Assembly (NCBI GenBank): GCA_022562275.1
Contig: JADFPP010000021.1
Location: 1-47,021 of the forward strand
Length of the DNA: 47,021 nucleotides
Direction: 5' to 3'
Source of the DNA: Bacteroidota bacterium
GTDB taxonomy: Bacteria; Bacteroidota; Ignavibacteria; Ignavibacteriales; Ignavibacteriaceae
The position numbers and the translations under genes were made by a program. The notes beneath the pieces are model-generated. The model did not search any database. It saw only the letters and a program-made list of their open reading frames with translations, and was not told where the DNA came from. Below, piece after piece: positions 1-9,674 of this stretch; the first letter of the stretch is position 1; each line of letters starts with the position of its first letter.

Positions 1-1875
1 TTCCTCAAAACTTTCCTTCAATTTCTTCTTCTTTTCTTCCAATTCTTTATTCAGATTCATTAATTGCAAAGCTATATCTTCGGTCTCCGCAGCTTCAATT
101 TTGCTATGGTTTTCTTTTATTTGCTCATCAATCCTGAAAAGTTTAAATCTTAATACAATATCCCGTGCATATTTATGTAGAATCATTTCAGGAGTAATGC
201 CTGGATATCTTTCTTCCCAATTGCTGCTTATTGAATATTGCTCGAAGGTGATTTCTCTTATATACGCTTCAAGTTTATCGTTTTTTATATCTTCAATTAA
301 ATTGCTTGCATTAACAGAACCATTCTCGTTTAGTTCTTTGTACACAAGGTTAGCCAACTTATAATGTGCATCAATACTGAAATCCTTAGGGGAAATGTTT
401 TCAAATATGAATTCAACTACCTGTTTTTCCCCATCAAACAATAAATTAATCATTTCCCTTTCCATATTATAAAGCAAAGGGTTTTTATTCTTCTCTTCAA
501 TTATTTCAGGTAAAATTTCAGATTCGGTTTTTTCTTTACCGGAAGAGCGTATAACTGCAGGTCTTCTTGTGGTTTCGTTCCTGATAATTTTATCAAGTTC
601 TGTTTCGAGCAATTTTTCTCTAAGGTTAAATTTTTTTGCAATATTCTTAATCAATAAATTTCTTTTCAATTCATCTCTAATAAGAGCTAACGATTTTACT
701 AATTCACGAATAGTTTCAGCCGCAGAAGCAGGATCGTTTAATTTTCCAAGAGAATCGTAATAGCGTGTTTGATACTCGATAAAATTTTCTGCTTTCTTCA
801 ATAAGTCATCAAACTTATCTTTACCAAATTTATTAACATAAGAATCCGGGTCTTCACCCTTGGGTAGCGGTACAATCTTAACTTCCATATCTTGTTTCAA
901 CAGGATTTCAATGCTTCTCATCGAGGCTTTAATCCCTGCAACATCGGAATCAAACAATAGCACAACATCTTTTGTATATCTCGAAAGCAATTGAACCTGG
1001 TCATCAGTTAACGCTGTACCTGAAACTGCAACAACATTTTTTATCCCGCTTTGATATAAAGATATCAGATCCATATAACCTTCAACAATAATGGCTTTGC
1101 CCAGTCTTCTTATCTCATCTTTTGCAAATGAGAGACCATAAAGTACTTTGCTTTTAGAATAGATTAGTGATTCGGGTGAGTTTATATACTTTGCTGCTTT
1201 TTCATTCGGATCTAAAATTCTTCCGGCAAATGCAACAACTCTGCCATTTGGTGAGAAAATTGGGAATATCAGTCTTCCCGGGAGTTTATCATAATATCTG
1301 CCATCGTCGCTTTTACCTATTAATCCTAACTCTACGCTTTTATCTAAATTGATTCCCTTCTCTTTAGCGAAATTGATAAAATTTTCCCAACCTTTCAAAG
1401 CGTAACCCAATCCGAATGCACGAATTGTTTGCTGCTTAATATTTCTTTCCTGAATATAAATTCTTGCCCCTTCACCTTCTTTATCGCTAAGCAGATTATT
1501 TAAATAATACTTTACTGCTTCTGTGTTAATATCATAGAGTGTTTCCTGCTCCGATTGCTGTTCTTCATAGCCGGCTGAATCCTGGTATTCTAAATCTATT
1601 CCATGTTGTTCTGCCACTTCTTGCACGGCTTCTACAAATGAGATCTTTTTATATTCCATTAAGAACTTAAATATATTACCTCCGGTGTGGCAGCCGAAGC
1701 AGTGAAATATCTGCTTTTCATCACTAACTGTAAAGGATGGAGTTTTCTCGTTGTGAAATGGACATAGTCCAACGTAGTTCTTTCCACGTTTGCGAAGCTG
1801 CACATACTCAGATATAGCATCAACTACATTTGCAGATGTTCTTACCTCTTCTATTTTGGATTCTGGGATTCGCAT
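1..1875 (-). CDS. dnaG: DNA primase DnaG (3' end outside window)
   Basis: Makes the RNA primers for DNA replication. The minus-strand frame is open from an ATG at 1875 to the left edge: 625 codons with no stop, so the C-terminus is cut off by the window. The N-terminus carries the CHC2 zinc finger (C38, H41, C59, C62, in CPFH...CFGC). The catalytic core and Toprim domain follow, with VEGYMDLISL and the acidic FDSDVAG motif. The visible C-terminal part is charged and helical, as in the helicase-binding region. The gene diverges from the DJ-1/ispG pair, and the 139-bp gap holds a palindrome that could drive both directions. Identity is clear from the motifs. Confidence 0.97.
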   Translation of the reverse strand, partial: MRIPESKIEEVRTSANVVDAISEYVQLRKRGKNYVGLCPFHNEKTPSFTVSDEKQIFHCFGCHTGGNIFKFLMEYKKISFVEAVQEVAEQHGIDLEYQDSAGYEEQQSEQETLYDINTEAVKYYLNNLLSDKEGEGARIYIQERNIKQQTIRAFGLGYALKGWENFINFAKEKGINLDKSVELGLIGKSDDGRYYDKLPGRLIFPIFSPNGRVVAFAGRILDPNEKAAKYINSPESLIYSKSKVLYGLSFAKDEIRRLGKAIIVEGYMDLISLYQSGIKNVVAVSGTALTDDQVQLLSRYTKDVVLLFDSDVAGIKASMRSIEILLKQDMEVKIVPLPKGEDPDSYVNKFGKDKFDDLLKKAENFIEYQTRYYDSLGKLNDPASAAETIRELVKSLALIRDELKRNLLIKNIAKKFNLREKLLETELDKIIRNETTRRPAVIRSSGKEKTESEILPEIIEEKNKNPLLYNMEREMINLLFDGEKQVVEFIFENISPKDFSIDAHYKLANLVYKELNENGSVNASNLIEDIKNDKLEAYIREITFEQYSISSNWEERYPGITPEMILHKYARDIVLRFKLFRIDEQIKENHSKIEAAETEDIALQLMNLNKELEEKKKKLKESFEE

Positions 1876-1977
1876 TTATGTTAATAACAAGTTTTATAGT
1901 CATTGCGATAGATTATAGCAAAACTAACTAAGATCTCAGATAAAATTTAGTTCTTTTCCTCTAACAGTGCATTATCT

Positions 1978-2000
1978 TATATTTGTAAATTACAAATATA
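1978..2000. promoter_or_regulatory. Perfect palindrome, likely divergent promoter/operator
   Basis: Two 11-bp arms, TATATTTGTAA and TTACAAATATA, flank a single A. Each strand therefore carries TATATTTG, which fits the Bacteroidota -7 box TAnnTTTG. The site lies between divergent dnaG and the DJ-1 gene, 15 bp before the latter's TTG start. On the minus strand a TTTTG lies 17 bp upstream of the box. It could be a back-to-back promoter or the operator of a dimeric regulator. The palindrome is seen; the promoter role is inferred. Confidence 0.45.
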
Positions 2001-2014
2001 AATAACCATAAAAA

Positions 2015-2539
2015 TTGCAAAATCGTTTTACCAAAAATAGCATTTTAATTTTCCTCGCAGCAAATAATTTTAGTGAAGAGGAATATTTAATTGTTAAACA
2101 AGTATTCTTAAAAGCAAATAAAAAAATATTTATAACATCTGATTCCAATTCTGTTTGCAGCGGGGATAACGGAATGAAAGTAAAAGCAGATACAGAATTC
2201 TTAAATATTAATGAGATGAACTTTACTGCTATTGTTTTAATTGGAGGAAAAGGAAGTAAAGATTATTGGGATAATGAAACACTCTGGAGAATAGTAAAAA
2301 ACTTTAATGCGTCGGGAAAGATTGTTGCGGCTATATGCAGTGCTCCAATAATTCTTGCCCGGGCAGGGTTACTTTCAAAAGTTTCAGCCACCTGCTGGAC
2401 TGAAGATAAAATTGAACTGATTAAGTTAGGAATAAAGTATAATGATAGATCAGTAATTGCTGAAAAAGGTGTGATAACTTCCGACGGACCACGCTCTGCA
2501 GAACAATTTGCCGAAACAGTTTTGAATATGATAAAATGA
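2015..2539 (+). CDS. DJ-1/PfpI family protein
   Basis: A 174-residue single-domain protein of the DJ-1/PfpI (class I glutamine-amidotransferase-like) superfamily. Members include deglycase-type, chaperone and cysteine-dependent hydrolase proteins, so the exact activity cannot be read from the sequence. The nucleophile-elbow cysteine is in AAICSAP, after the strand TAIVLIGGKG; an acidic FSEEEY loop near the N-terminus fits the family's conserved Glu. The start is TTG at 2015: a stop codon lies only two codons upstream in the same frame, so no earlier start is possible, and the protein begins where the family usually does. The stop overlaps the ATG of ispG (ATGA), indicating translational coupling. 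Confidence 0.85.
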   Translation: MQNRFTKNSILIFLAANNFSEEEYLIVKQVFLKANKKIFITSDSNSVCSGDNGMKVKADTEFLNINEMNFTAIVLIGGKGSKDYWDNETLWRIVKNFNASGKIVAAICSAPIILARAGLLSKVSATCWTEDKIELIKLGIKYNDRSVIAEKGVITSDGPRSAEQFAETVLNMIK

Positions 2540-4530
2540 TTGAAACAATAAAAAGATATTGCAACAGTTTAACAGAATACTCCCGGTATAAAACAAGAGA
2601 AGTAAATATTGGAGATATTCCGCTGGGTGGAAGTAATCCTATTAGAATCCAATCCATGACGATAACCGATACAATGGATACGATGGCAACTGTTGAACAA
2701 ACTATTAGAATGGTTGATGCGGGATGCGAGTATGTTAGAATAACCGCACCAAGTATTAATGAAGCAAAAAATCTGGAAAACATAAAAAACGAGCTGAGAA
2801 AAAGAGGATATACTGTTCCTCTAATAGCCGACATCCATTTCACACCAAATGCAGCAGAAGTTGCAGCAAGAATAGTGGAAAAGGTTAGAGTTAATCCCGG
2901 TAATTATGCGGATAAGAAAAAATTTGAATCAATCGATTATTCTGATGAAGATTACGAAATAGAACTAATAAGGATAAGAGAAAAGTTTGCGCCACTTGTT
3001 AAAATCTGCAAAGAATACGGCACAGCAATGCGTATTGGAACAAATCATGGTTCATTATCAGATAGAATAATGAGCTGGTACGGGGATACACCACTCGGAA
3101 TGGTTGAGTCAGCATTGGAGTTTGTAAGAATTTGTGAAGAGTTGGATTACTATGACATAGTTTTATCTATGAAGGCAAGTAACACAAAAGTGATGGTGCA
3201 GGCATACAGGTTACTTATACAAAAGATGGAAGAAGAAGGTATGAATTATCCGCTTCACCTGGGTGTTACGGAAGCGGGCGGCGGAGAGGATGGAAGAATA
3301 AAATCGGCTGTCGGAATTGGAGCACTGCTGGAGGACGGAATTGGTGATACAATCAGAGTCTCACTCACCGAAGATCCTGAATATGAGGTGCCGGTTGCCA
3401 TATCTTTGGTTAACCGGTACACCAATCGGGTCGGACACGATTTAATAAAATCAATTGATAAATTGCCAATTGATCCCATAGATTATAAAAGAAGAATAAC
3501 AAATGAAATTGCAGGTATCGGCGGACATTGCGTTCCGGTTGTAATTGCGGACTTCAGTTGTCGTACAATTCAATCCACTTATGATTTAAACGATATTGGT
3601 TATACATATGATTCAGCAACAGATAAGTGGAATATGACAGATGCAGCCGCTGATTTAATATATCTTGGGAAAAATAAATTGCCTTTCAATTGTCCTTCAG
3701 GATTAAAAATTATTTATGATTATAATTTTTGGACAGACCTCGAGGGAAAAAACAGAAGTTTCCCATTGCTGACAAAAGAACAATACTTTTATGAAAAAGA
3801 GCAATCATCAAAGCTTAATTTTTTATCAATACATCTTAATTCTTTATCTGCAGAATTGATTGACAAACTTAAAACCGATAAAAAAACTGTTTTAATTGCA
3901 GAAACACAAAACAAACACGGGATGGCAGATCAAAGAAGATTGTTCTTTGAGCTAATTGAACATGAGATATTAAATCCTGTAATCATAAAAAGGGACTATA
4001 GCAATATTACCACAGAACAATTCAGATTATACTCCTCAACTGATTTTGGTTCATTATTAATAGATGGTTTAGGTGATGGAGTTTGGGCAGGCAATATCAG
4101 TTTTTCTACTGAGAATAAAACCAAAAATAACTATGTTTTTAATATTATCGACATAAAAGAATCATCTCAAAAAACAGTTAATAGAACACTTTTCGGGATA
4201 CTGCAAGCCGCACGTGTTAGAATATCCAAAACGGAATATATTGCTTGTCCTTCTTGTGGAAGAACGCTTTTCGATTTACAGGAAACAACTGAAATGATCA
4301 GGAAAAGAACCGAACATTTGAAGGGACTAAAAATAGCTGTGATGGGATGCATAGTTAACGGCCCGGGTGAAATGGCAGATGCTGATTATGGTTATGTCGG
4401 TTCAGGAGTGGATAAAATTACATTGTATAAAGAAAAGGAAATTATTAAGCGCAATATTCCAGCTTCGGAAGCAGTTGATGCACTTATAGAACTGATTAAA
4501 GAGGACGGATGTTGGTTGGAATCACAGTAA
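2536..4530 (+). CDS. ispG: 4-hydroxy-3-methylbut-2-enyl diphosphate synthase IspG, large form
   Basis: Penultimate step of the MEP isoprenoid pathway: reduces MEcPP to HMBPP with a [4Fe-4S] cluster. The N-terminal TIM barrel (about residues 20-300) includes IRIQSMT-like and ADIHF motifs. The C-terminal reductase-like domain supplies the cluster ligands C571, C574 (CPSCGRT), C605 and E612 (GCIVNGPGE). At 664 residues it is far longer than the roughly 370 aa of E. coli IspG. About 270 residues are inserted between barrel and cluster domain, the three-part architecture known from Bacteroidota, Chlorobi, chlamydiae and plants. It overlaps the upstream DJ-1 gene by 4 nt. dxr of the same pathway lies at 21.8 kb. 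Confidence 0.97.
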   Translation: MIETIKRYCNSLTEYSRYKTREVNIGDIPLGGSNPIRIQSMTITDTMDTMATVEQTIRMVDAGCEYVRITAPSINEAKNLENIKNELRKRGYTVPLIADIHFTPNAAEVAARIVEKVRVNPGNYADKKKFESIDYSDEDYEIELIRIREKFAPLVKICKEYGTAMRIGTNHGSLSDRIMSWYGDTPLGMVESALEFVRICEELDYYDIVLSMKASNTKVMVQAYRLLIQKMEEEGMNYPLHLGVTEAGGGEDGRIKSAVGIGALLEDGIGDTIRVSLTEDPEYEVPVAISLVNRYTNRVGHDLIKSIDKLPIDPIDYKRRITNEIAGIGGHCVPVVIADFSCRTIQSTYDLNDIGYTYDSATDKWNMTDAAADLIYLGKNKLPFNCPSGLKIIYDYNFWTDLEGKNRSFPLLTKEQYFYEKEQSSKLNFLSIHLNSLSAELIDKLKTDKKTVLIAETQNKHGMADQRRLFFELIEHEILNPVIIKRDYSNITTEQFRLYSSTDFGSLLIDGLGDGVWAGNISFSTENKTKNNYVFNIIDIKESSQKTVNRTLFGILQAARVRISKTEYIACPSCGRTLFDLQETTEMIRKRTEHLKGLKIAVMGCIVNGPGEMADADYGYVGSGVDKITLYKEKEIIKRNIPASEAVDALIELIKEDGCWLESQ

Positions 4531-4689
4531 GATTTAGCTGATTATTTTTTAATGGATTGAAAATGTTGTAAACTTTTATTATTATATATATCGTATTTTG
4601 AAAGAACTTTATGATTAACAGAAAGAAATTTCTTACTATAACTAACATAGGGGAAAAAAGTAACCCCGTTATAAGATAAAATTATAAAA

Positions 4690-4719
4690 GCACCCCGATT
4701 TGATCTGGGTGCTTTTTTT
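4690..4719 (+). terminator. Rho-independent terminator after ispG
   Basis: GCACCC (4690-4695) pairs with GGGTGC (4707-4712) across an 11-nt loop and is followed by seven T. It ends the ispG transcript. Unusually, the T run ends three bases before the ATG of the next gene, so the hairpin sits where that gene's ribosome-binding site would be. Confidence 0.75.
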
Positions 4720-4722
4720 ATT

Positions 4723-5835
4723 ATGAAATGTGAAGAAGTTATAAAATATTTAGAAGAATGGGCTCCTATAGAAATTGCGTGGGGAAAAGATAACGTTGGT
4801 CTTCAAATCGGAACAACCGATAGGAAAATGAAGAATATATTACTTAGTCTGGATCTCAACATAAATGTGATTGATCAGGCACTTAAAAAGAAATGTAATT
4901 TTATTATAACTCACCATCCCTTACTTTTCAAACCATTAAGAAAAATAGATACGAAATCCGATTACACATCGAGACTTGTTGAAAAACTTATTAAAAATGA
5001 TATTACTCTTTATTCAGCCCATACAAATCTTGATTATACCAGAGATGGAGTAAGCTTTCAATTGGCTAAAAAACTGAACCTGCACAACATTAATTTTTTA
5101 GTTAACCTTTCAGAAAATCAAGTAAAATTAGTTGTGTTTGTTCCCGGAAATAGTGCCGATGCTGTTGCTGAATCTATATATCGATCCGGTGGGGGTATAA
5201 TTGGCGACTACACCAAATGCAGCTACAGGTCTAGCGGAACCGGTACATTTAGAGGATCTGAAAAGACTAATCCATCGATTGGTAAAAAAGAAAACCCGGA
5301 ATCTGTTAACGAAATAAGATTAGAAGTGCTTGTTGATACCTGGAAATTACGTAGGGTAATCGAAGCAATGAAATCAGTGCATCCTTACGAAGAAGTTGCA
5401 TACGATCTTTACCCGTTAAAAAATGATAATGTAAACTACGGAATTGGGGCTGTTGGTGAATTAAGTTACGCAATGAATAAGAAAGAATTTTTTAATCATA
5501 TATCAGGGTGCTTAAAAATTAAGAATTTCAAATATTCTAAAGGGAAGAATGGTAAAATAAAAAAAGTTGCCGTTTGTGGCGGATCTTGCAGTGAATTATT
5601 AGATAAGGCAATCTACTTAGGAGCAGATGCATTTATTACCGCAGATATAAAATATCATTCTTTTCAGGATGCCAAAGGTCAAATTCTTTTTATTGATGCA
5701 GGTCACTACGAAACTGAGATCCATACACTTGAAGAAATACAAAAAAAATTAACTCGTTTTCTTACAAAGGAATCGGGAATTAAAGTTATTAAATATAGCG
5801 GATCTACAAATCCAATAATTTTTTATAACAACTGA
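4723..5835 (+). CDS. Nif3-like dinuclear metal centre protein (DUF34, YqfO type)
   Basis: Member of the DUF34/NIF3 family, hexameric ring proteins with a two-metal site. Proposed roles include GTP cyclohydrolase-like and metal-insertion functions, but none is settled. The N-terminal half has DNVGLQIG and the ligands H64-H65 (THHPLLF), H100 and D104 (SAHTNLDYT). The C-terminal half supplies H328 and E332 (DAGHYETE). At 370 residues it contains the PII/CutA-like insert (about 125-235) typical of Bacillus YqfO, unlike the ~250-aa E. coli YbgI. The ATG at 4723 fits the family N-terminus but has no Shine-Dalgarno sequence; a terminator T run precedes it directly. The zinc-ribbon gene follows after 14 bp, a common pairing. 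Confidence 0.92.
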   Translation: MKCEEVIKYLEEWAPIEIAWGKDNVGLQIGTTDRKMKNILLSLDLNINVIDQALKKKCNFIITHHPLLFKPLRKIDTKSDYTSRLVEKLIKNDITLYSAHTNLDYTRDGVSFQLAKKLNLHNINFLVNLSENQVKLVVFVPGNSADAVAESIYRSGGGIIGDYTKCSYRSSGTGTFRGSEKTNPSIGKKENPESVNEIRLEVLVDTWKLRRVIEAMKSVHPYEEVAYDLYPLKNDNVNYGIGAVGELSYAMNKKEFFNHISGCLKIKNFKYSKGKNGKIKKVAVCGGSCSELLDKAIYLGADAFITADIKYHSFQDAKGQILFIDAGHYETEIHTLEEIQKKLTRFLTKESGIKVIKYSGSTNPIIFYNN

Positions 5836-5849
5836 GGAGCATAGGCAAA

Positions 5850-6575
5850 TTGTATAACAGATTAAAAATCATATATCAGCTTCAGATTATTGATGATCAA
5901 CTTGATGAATTAGAAGAGTTGAGGGGCGATCTTCCGAAAACCGTAGAGGATCTGGAACAAAAGATCAACAATTTTAAAGAAGACATTAAAAATATGGAGA
6001 AGGAACAAAAGGATTCATTAAAGACTCGAATCAAAAATGAAAAAGAAGCAGGGAAGCTTGCAGAAAATCAGAAAAGATTTAAGTCTCAACTTTACCAGGT
6101 CAGGAACAATAAAGAATACGATGCACTCACTAAAGAAATTGATCATACTGAAAACCAGATAAAAAACCTGAGCTCGGAGAACGATGCTTTGGCTGATACA
6201 AGTAAAAACATTACTGAACACATAGAAGAGATGAAACCTATTTTAAATGAATTAAAAGATGAATTAAAGGCGAAAAAAGCCGATCTAAAAGAGATAATAA
6301 AAGCCAACGAAAAAGAAGAAACCATTTTGCAGAGTGAAAGAAAGAGTGCTGAAAATGAAATAAAAAAACCCGATCTATCTTCATACATGCGAATAAGAAA
6401 AGCAAAAAAAGGAAAAGCTGTAGCTACAATTAAAAGATCTGCTTGTTCCGGCTGCCATAATATTGTTCCCTCTCAAAGGCAATTGGAAATTCGCCAGAAT
6501 AACAGGTTGTTTTTCTGCGAATACTGTGGAAGAATATTAGTTTCTAGTGAAATTGCAGAATCTGTAAAAGCTTGA
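5850..6575 (+). CDS. C4 zinc-ribbon coiled-coil protein (DUF164/CT398-like)
   Basis: A 241-residue protein. Residues about 10-180 form a long charged coiled coil, and the C-terminus (about 195-230) is a zinc ribbon with two CxxC pairs (CSGC and CEYC). This is the architecture of the zinc-ribbon family of CT398 and HP0958, structurally known helical hairpins with nucleic-acid or sigma-54-linked roles in some species. The role here is unknown. The start is TTG at 5850 with GAGGAG about 10 nt upstream, and it lies 14 bp after the Nif3-like gene, so the two are probably co-transcribed. A weak AATCAG/CTGATT hairpin with a T run follows the stop. Confidence 0.88.
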   Translation: MYNRLKIIYQLQIIDDQLDELEELRGDLPKTVEDLEQKINNFKEDIKNMEKEQKDSLKTRIKNEKEAGKLAENQKRFKSQLYQVRNNKEYDALTKEIDHTENQIKNLSSENDALADTSKNITEHIEEMKPILNELKDELKAKKADLKEIIKANEKEETILQSERKSAENEIKKPDLSSYMRIRKAKKGKAVATIKRSACSGCHNIVPSQRQLEIRQNNRLFFCEYCGRILVSSEIAESVKA

Positions 6576-6750
6576 AATTCAATCAGGTGCTTTTTTTATC
6601 TGATTAACGCTTAATAATTTATTATATTTACTTCGGAATTAGAATATGTTAGATTTTAGAAAAATTGTTGGCGATATCATAAATTTGTAATTAGCAAAGT
6701 TGTACACTTTTAATATAGTGTTCAATTTTATTTTAAAAGAATAAAAAATA

Positions 6751-7150
6751 GATCAGTCCGGGCAATTGCTCCTCTAAAAAAATTGGAGGGGAGGAAAGTC
6801 CGAACTTCATAGAACAGGGTGCCGGGTAACCCCCGGGAAATATAAGAGTAATCTTATGTTTACTGCTAGTGCCACAGAAAATATACTTCCCCGGTTTTTT
6901 TAAGACCGGGGTAAAGGTGAAAAGGCGGGGTAAAAGCCCACCGCTCTAATGGTAACATTGGAGGCAAGGTAAACCACACCTGAAGCAAGGTCAAATAGAG
7001 AGGCTGCTTCCCGGCTTGTTTGGGAATTAGAGTTGTTCGCTCGATAGTCTCCGGGTAGACCGCTAGATCCTGATGGTAACATCCGGACAAGATAAATAAT
7101 TGCCATCCCGATTTTTTTTGGGATACAGAATTCGGCTTATAAGACTGAGC
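6751..7150 (+). ncRNA. rnpB: RNase P RNA, bacterial class A
   Basis: Catalytic RNA that matures the 5' ends of tRNAs. The conserved P4 strand GAGGAAAGTCCG lies at 6791-6802, and the 3' partner ACAGAATTCGGCTTAT at 7125-7140. P1 is formed by GATCAGTC (6751-6758) and GACTGAGC (7143-7150), with one mismatch. Between them are GC hairpins such as CCCCGG...CCGGGG (from 6891) and the GGTAACA segments. The length of about 400 nt is usual. T-rich sequence follows the 3' end. No protein should be called here; the minus-strand reading frames are chance. It lies 40 bp before recJ. Confidence 0.97.
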
Positions 7151-7190
7151 TATTTTATTTGTTCTTTTTATTCCTTATCAAGTACTGAAT

Positions 7191-8921
7191 ATGCTGAATA
7201 AACATTGGAATACTAAAGTATATACGAATGATTCAGATGTTGCATCACTCGCTGAGTCATTGAATATCTCTAAAGTACTGGCGCTCCTGCTAGTTGAAAG
7301 AGATATAAAAACTTTTGAAGATGCGAAGCATTTTTTCAGACCATCGCTCGAATCTTTTCACGATCCATTTCTAATGGACGGAATGGAAACAGCTACTCAT
7401 CGCCTTATTAAGGCACTTACCGAAAATGAACTGATCACAATTTATGGTGATTATGATGTTGATGGTACCTGTGCTACTGCTATACTCTATTTATTCCTTA
7501 AAGAACTAGATGCTAATGTAGAATTCTATATACCCAAAAGATTAACAGAAGGTTATGGCATTTCAAAACAGGCAATAGAAAATGTAAAGAACAGGGGTAC
7601 CTCTCTGTTAATCAGCGTAGATTGCGGAATTACTGCTATCGATGAAACCGAGTATGCAAATCAGCTTGAGATGGATGTGATTATATGCGATCATCATAAA
7701 CCAAAAGAAATACTCCCCAATGCGTTGGCAGTATTGGATCCTCTTAAACCTTCCTGTGATTATCCTTTTAAGTTTTTATCCGGTGCAGGCATAGCATTTA
7801 AGCTTGCACAGGGTTTGGCTGAAAGGATCGGCAAAAGGGATCTGCCGCTGCAATATCTTGATCTTGCCGCATTAGCCGGGGCTGCTGACATAGTGCCGTT
7901 AACAGGTGAAAATAGAATTATTGTGAATGAAGGAATAAAGAGGATAAATCAATCTCCACGACCAGCTATTGAAGCATTAATAGAGACGTGTCATCTCCAG
8001 CCGGGCAATTTAAATTCGGGACAAATTGTATTTACTATTGCTCCAAGAATTAATGCTGTGGGAAGAATGGGTGATGCTGAGCGTGCAGTTCAGCTTCTTA
8101 TTACTAAAAATAAGAATGATGCTTTTGATCTGGCCAGGATTCTGGAAACAGAAAATTATGAACGCAGAAAAATAGATGTTAATACATTTGAGGCTGCTAT
8201 TCAAATGGTAGATAATGCACTTGATCTCGAGAAGGATTTTGCAATTATTTTACATCAGGAGGATTGGCACCCGGGTGTAATAGGAATTGTTGCCTCAAGA
8301 TTGGTTGAAAAATACTACCGACCAACAATTATGTTAACCACAGTTGACGGAGTTTTGAAAGGATCCGCAAGGAGTATTCCAAACTTTGATATATATGAGG
8401 CACTTCAAAAGTGTGAAGAGTCTATTATCCAATTCGGTGGTCATCGTGCTGCAGCAGGACTTGCAATTAAGCTTGACAAATTAAGCGAGTTTAAAGAAAA
8501 ATTTAATGCAGTAGTACATACATCAGTTTCGGCGGATGACCTTTTACCAGAAATATTAATTGATTCACCCCTCGATTTTTCTGAAATAACTCCAAAGTTT
8601 TTAAGAGTGCTCGATCTGTTTGCCCCGTTCGGTCCGGGAAATATGAGACCTGTATTCATTTCGGAAAATATTAATGTATCAGGTAAACCGAGAATTGTTG
8701 GGAATAACCATCTGCTATGCAGTTTTAAGCAGGAAGGCTCCGATAGAGTTTTTGATTGCATTGGATTTAATATGGGAGATTATTATGATATTTTACTGAA
8801 TTCCAACAGCGATAAATTAAACATTGTTTACACAATCGATAAATATGAAAGAGCTGAAAAAACTTTCCCTCAGTTCAGATTAAAAGATATCAAAACAAAA
8901 GTATCATTGCAGGAGAGTTAG
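7191..8921 (+). CDS. recJ: Single-stranded-DNA-specific exonuclease RecJ
   Basis: 5'-3' single-strand DNA exonuclease of recombination and mismatch repair. DHH-domain motifs are in order: YGDYDVDG (D87, D89, D91), SVDCG (D144), and the family-naming DHH at 167-169. The DHHA1 motif GGHRAAAG starts at residue 416, and an OB-fold-like nucleic-acid domain occupies about 460-570. The length of 576 aa is normal for RecJ. The ATG at 7191 gives a full N-terminus. yebC follows after 2 nt, so the two are probably one transcript. Confidence 0.97.
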   Translation: MLNKHWNTKVYTNDSDVASLAESLNISKVLALLLVERDIKTFEDAKHFFRPSLESFHDPFLMDGMETATHRLIKALTENELITIYGDYDVDGTCATAILYLFLKELDANVEFYIPKRLTEGYGISKQAIENVKNRGTSLLISVDCGITAIDETEYANQLEMDVIICDHHKPKEILPNALAVLDPLKPSCDYPFKFLSGAGIAFKLAQGLAERIGKRDLPLQYLDLAALAGAADIVPLTGENRIIVNEGIKRINQSPRPAIEALIETCHLQPGNLNSGQIVFTIAPRINAVGRMGDAERAVQLLITKNKNDAFDLARILETENYERRKIDVNTFEAAIQMVDNALDLEKDFAIILHQEDWHPGVIGIVASRLVEKYYRPTIMLTTVDGVLKGSARSIPNFDIYEALQKCEESIIQFGGHRAAAGLAIKLDKLSEFKEKFNAVVHTSVSADDLLPEILIDSPLDFSEITPKFLRVLDLFAPFGPGNMRPVFISENINVSGKPRIVGNNHLLCSFKQEGSDRVFDCIGFNMGDYYDILLNSNSDKLNIVYTIDKYERAEKTFPQFRLKDIKTKVSLQES

Positions 8922-8923
8922 GA

Positions 8924-9661
8924 ATGTCCGGTCATTCAAAATGGTCAACCATCAAAAGAAAGAAGGGTGCTGCCGATGCAAAACGAGGAAAAATATTTAC
9001 TAAACTGATAAAAGAAATTGCAATTGCAGCCAGAGAAGGTGGGGGAGACCCTGCAGGTAATCCCAGATTACGTTTGGCAGTTGATAATGCAAAAGCTGCA
9101 AATATGCCGGCTGATAATATAGAACGAGCAATTAAAAAAGCTACAGGTGAATTGGAAGGCGTCACCTATCTCGAACTAACATACGAAGGATACGCTTCCG
9201 GGGGAATTGCAATAATTATTGAGGTTGCAACAGATAATAAAAACAGAACAGTTGCTGACGTAAGACATATATTCAGCAAACATGGCGGAAGCATGGGTGA
9301 AACCGGATCTGTGGCGTGGATGTTTGATAGAAAAGGAATAATTTCACTGCAATCCATAGATAGAACTGAAGATGAGATAATGGATATTGCCCTGGAAGCC
9401 GGCGCGGAAGATCTTCAAACAGAAGAAGGATATTTTGAAATTCAAACAGATCTTGAATCGTTTGAAACTGTAAGAAATGCATTGGTTGCAGCAGATCTGA
9501 AAATTGAAAATGCCTCTTTACAATGGATTGCAAAAAATACTGTTAGTGTAAACGGAGATGAGGCAGAAAAAGTAATGAAATTAATTGAAGCAATGGAAGA
9601 TAATGACGACGTACAAAACGTATATTCCAATGCGGATTTTGACAAAGAATTGATTCAATAA
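8924..9661 (+). CDS. YebC/PmpR family translation or transcription regulator
   Basis: A 245-residue YebC/PmpR (TACO1) family protein. It starts with the invariant [15 protein letters not shown] and continues with KLIKEI and [14 protein letters not shown]. The family was described as transcriptional regulators (PmpR) and more recently as ribosome-associated factors that relieve stalling on difficult motifs; which applies here is not visible. ATG at 8924 is preceded by AGGAGAGTTAGGA. It often sits directly before ruvC; here a 288-bp gap with a palindromic element separates them. Confidence 0.96.
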   Translation: MSGHSKWSTIKRKKGAADAKRGKIFTKLIKEIAIAAREGGGDPAGNPRLRLAVDNAKAANMPADNIERAIKKATGELEGVTYLELTYEGYASGGIAIIIEVATDNKNRTVADVRHIFSKHGGSMGETGSVAWMFDRKGIISLQSIDRTEDEIMDIALEAGAEDLQTEEGYFEIQTDLESFETVRNALVAADLKIENASLQWIAKNTVSVNGDEAEKVMKLIEAMEDNDDVQNVYSNADFDKELIQ

Positions 9662-9674
9662 TTATTTAAGGTAT

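Noticed and set aside
1876-2014. tRNA or other small RNA in the dnaG-DJ-1 gap
   Set aside because: No cloverleaf or TTCRANNC-type motif is visible; only the promoter-like palindrome stands out. I found no tRNA or rRNA gene in any gap.
6576-6750. Gene or riboswitch before rnpB
   Set aside because: AT-rich with no start-stop frame of useful length and no recognisable aptamer; probably the rnpB promoter region.
6866-7106. Two overlapping minus-strand reading frames of 68-74 codons
   Set aside because: They lie entirely within the RNase P RNA gene; the conserved RNA motifs explain the sequence.
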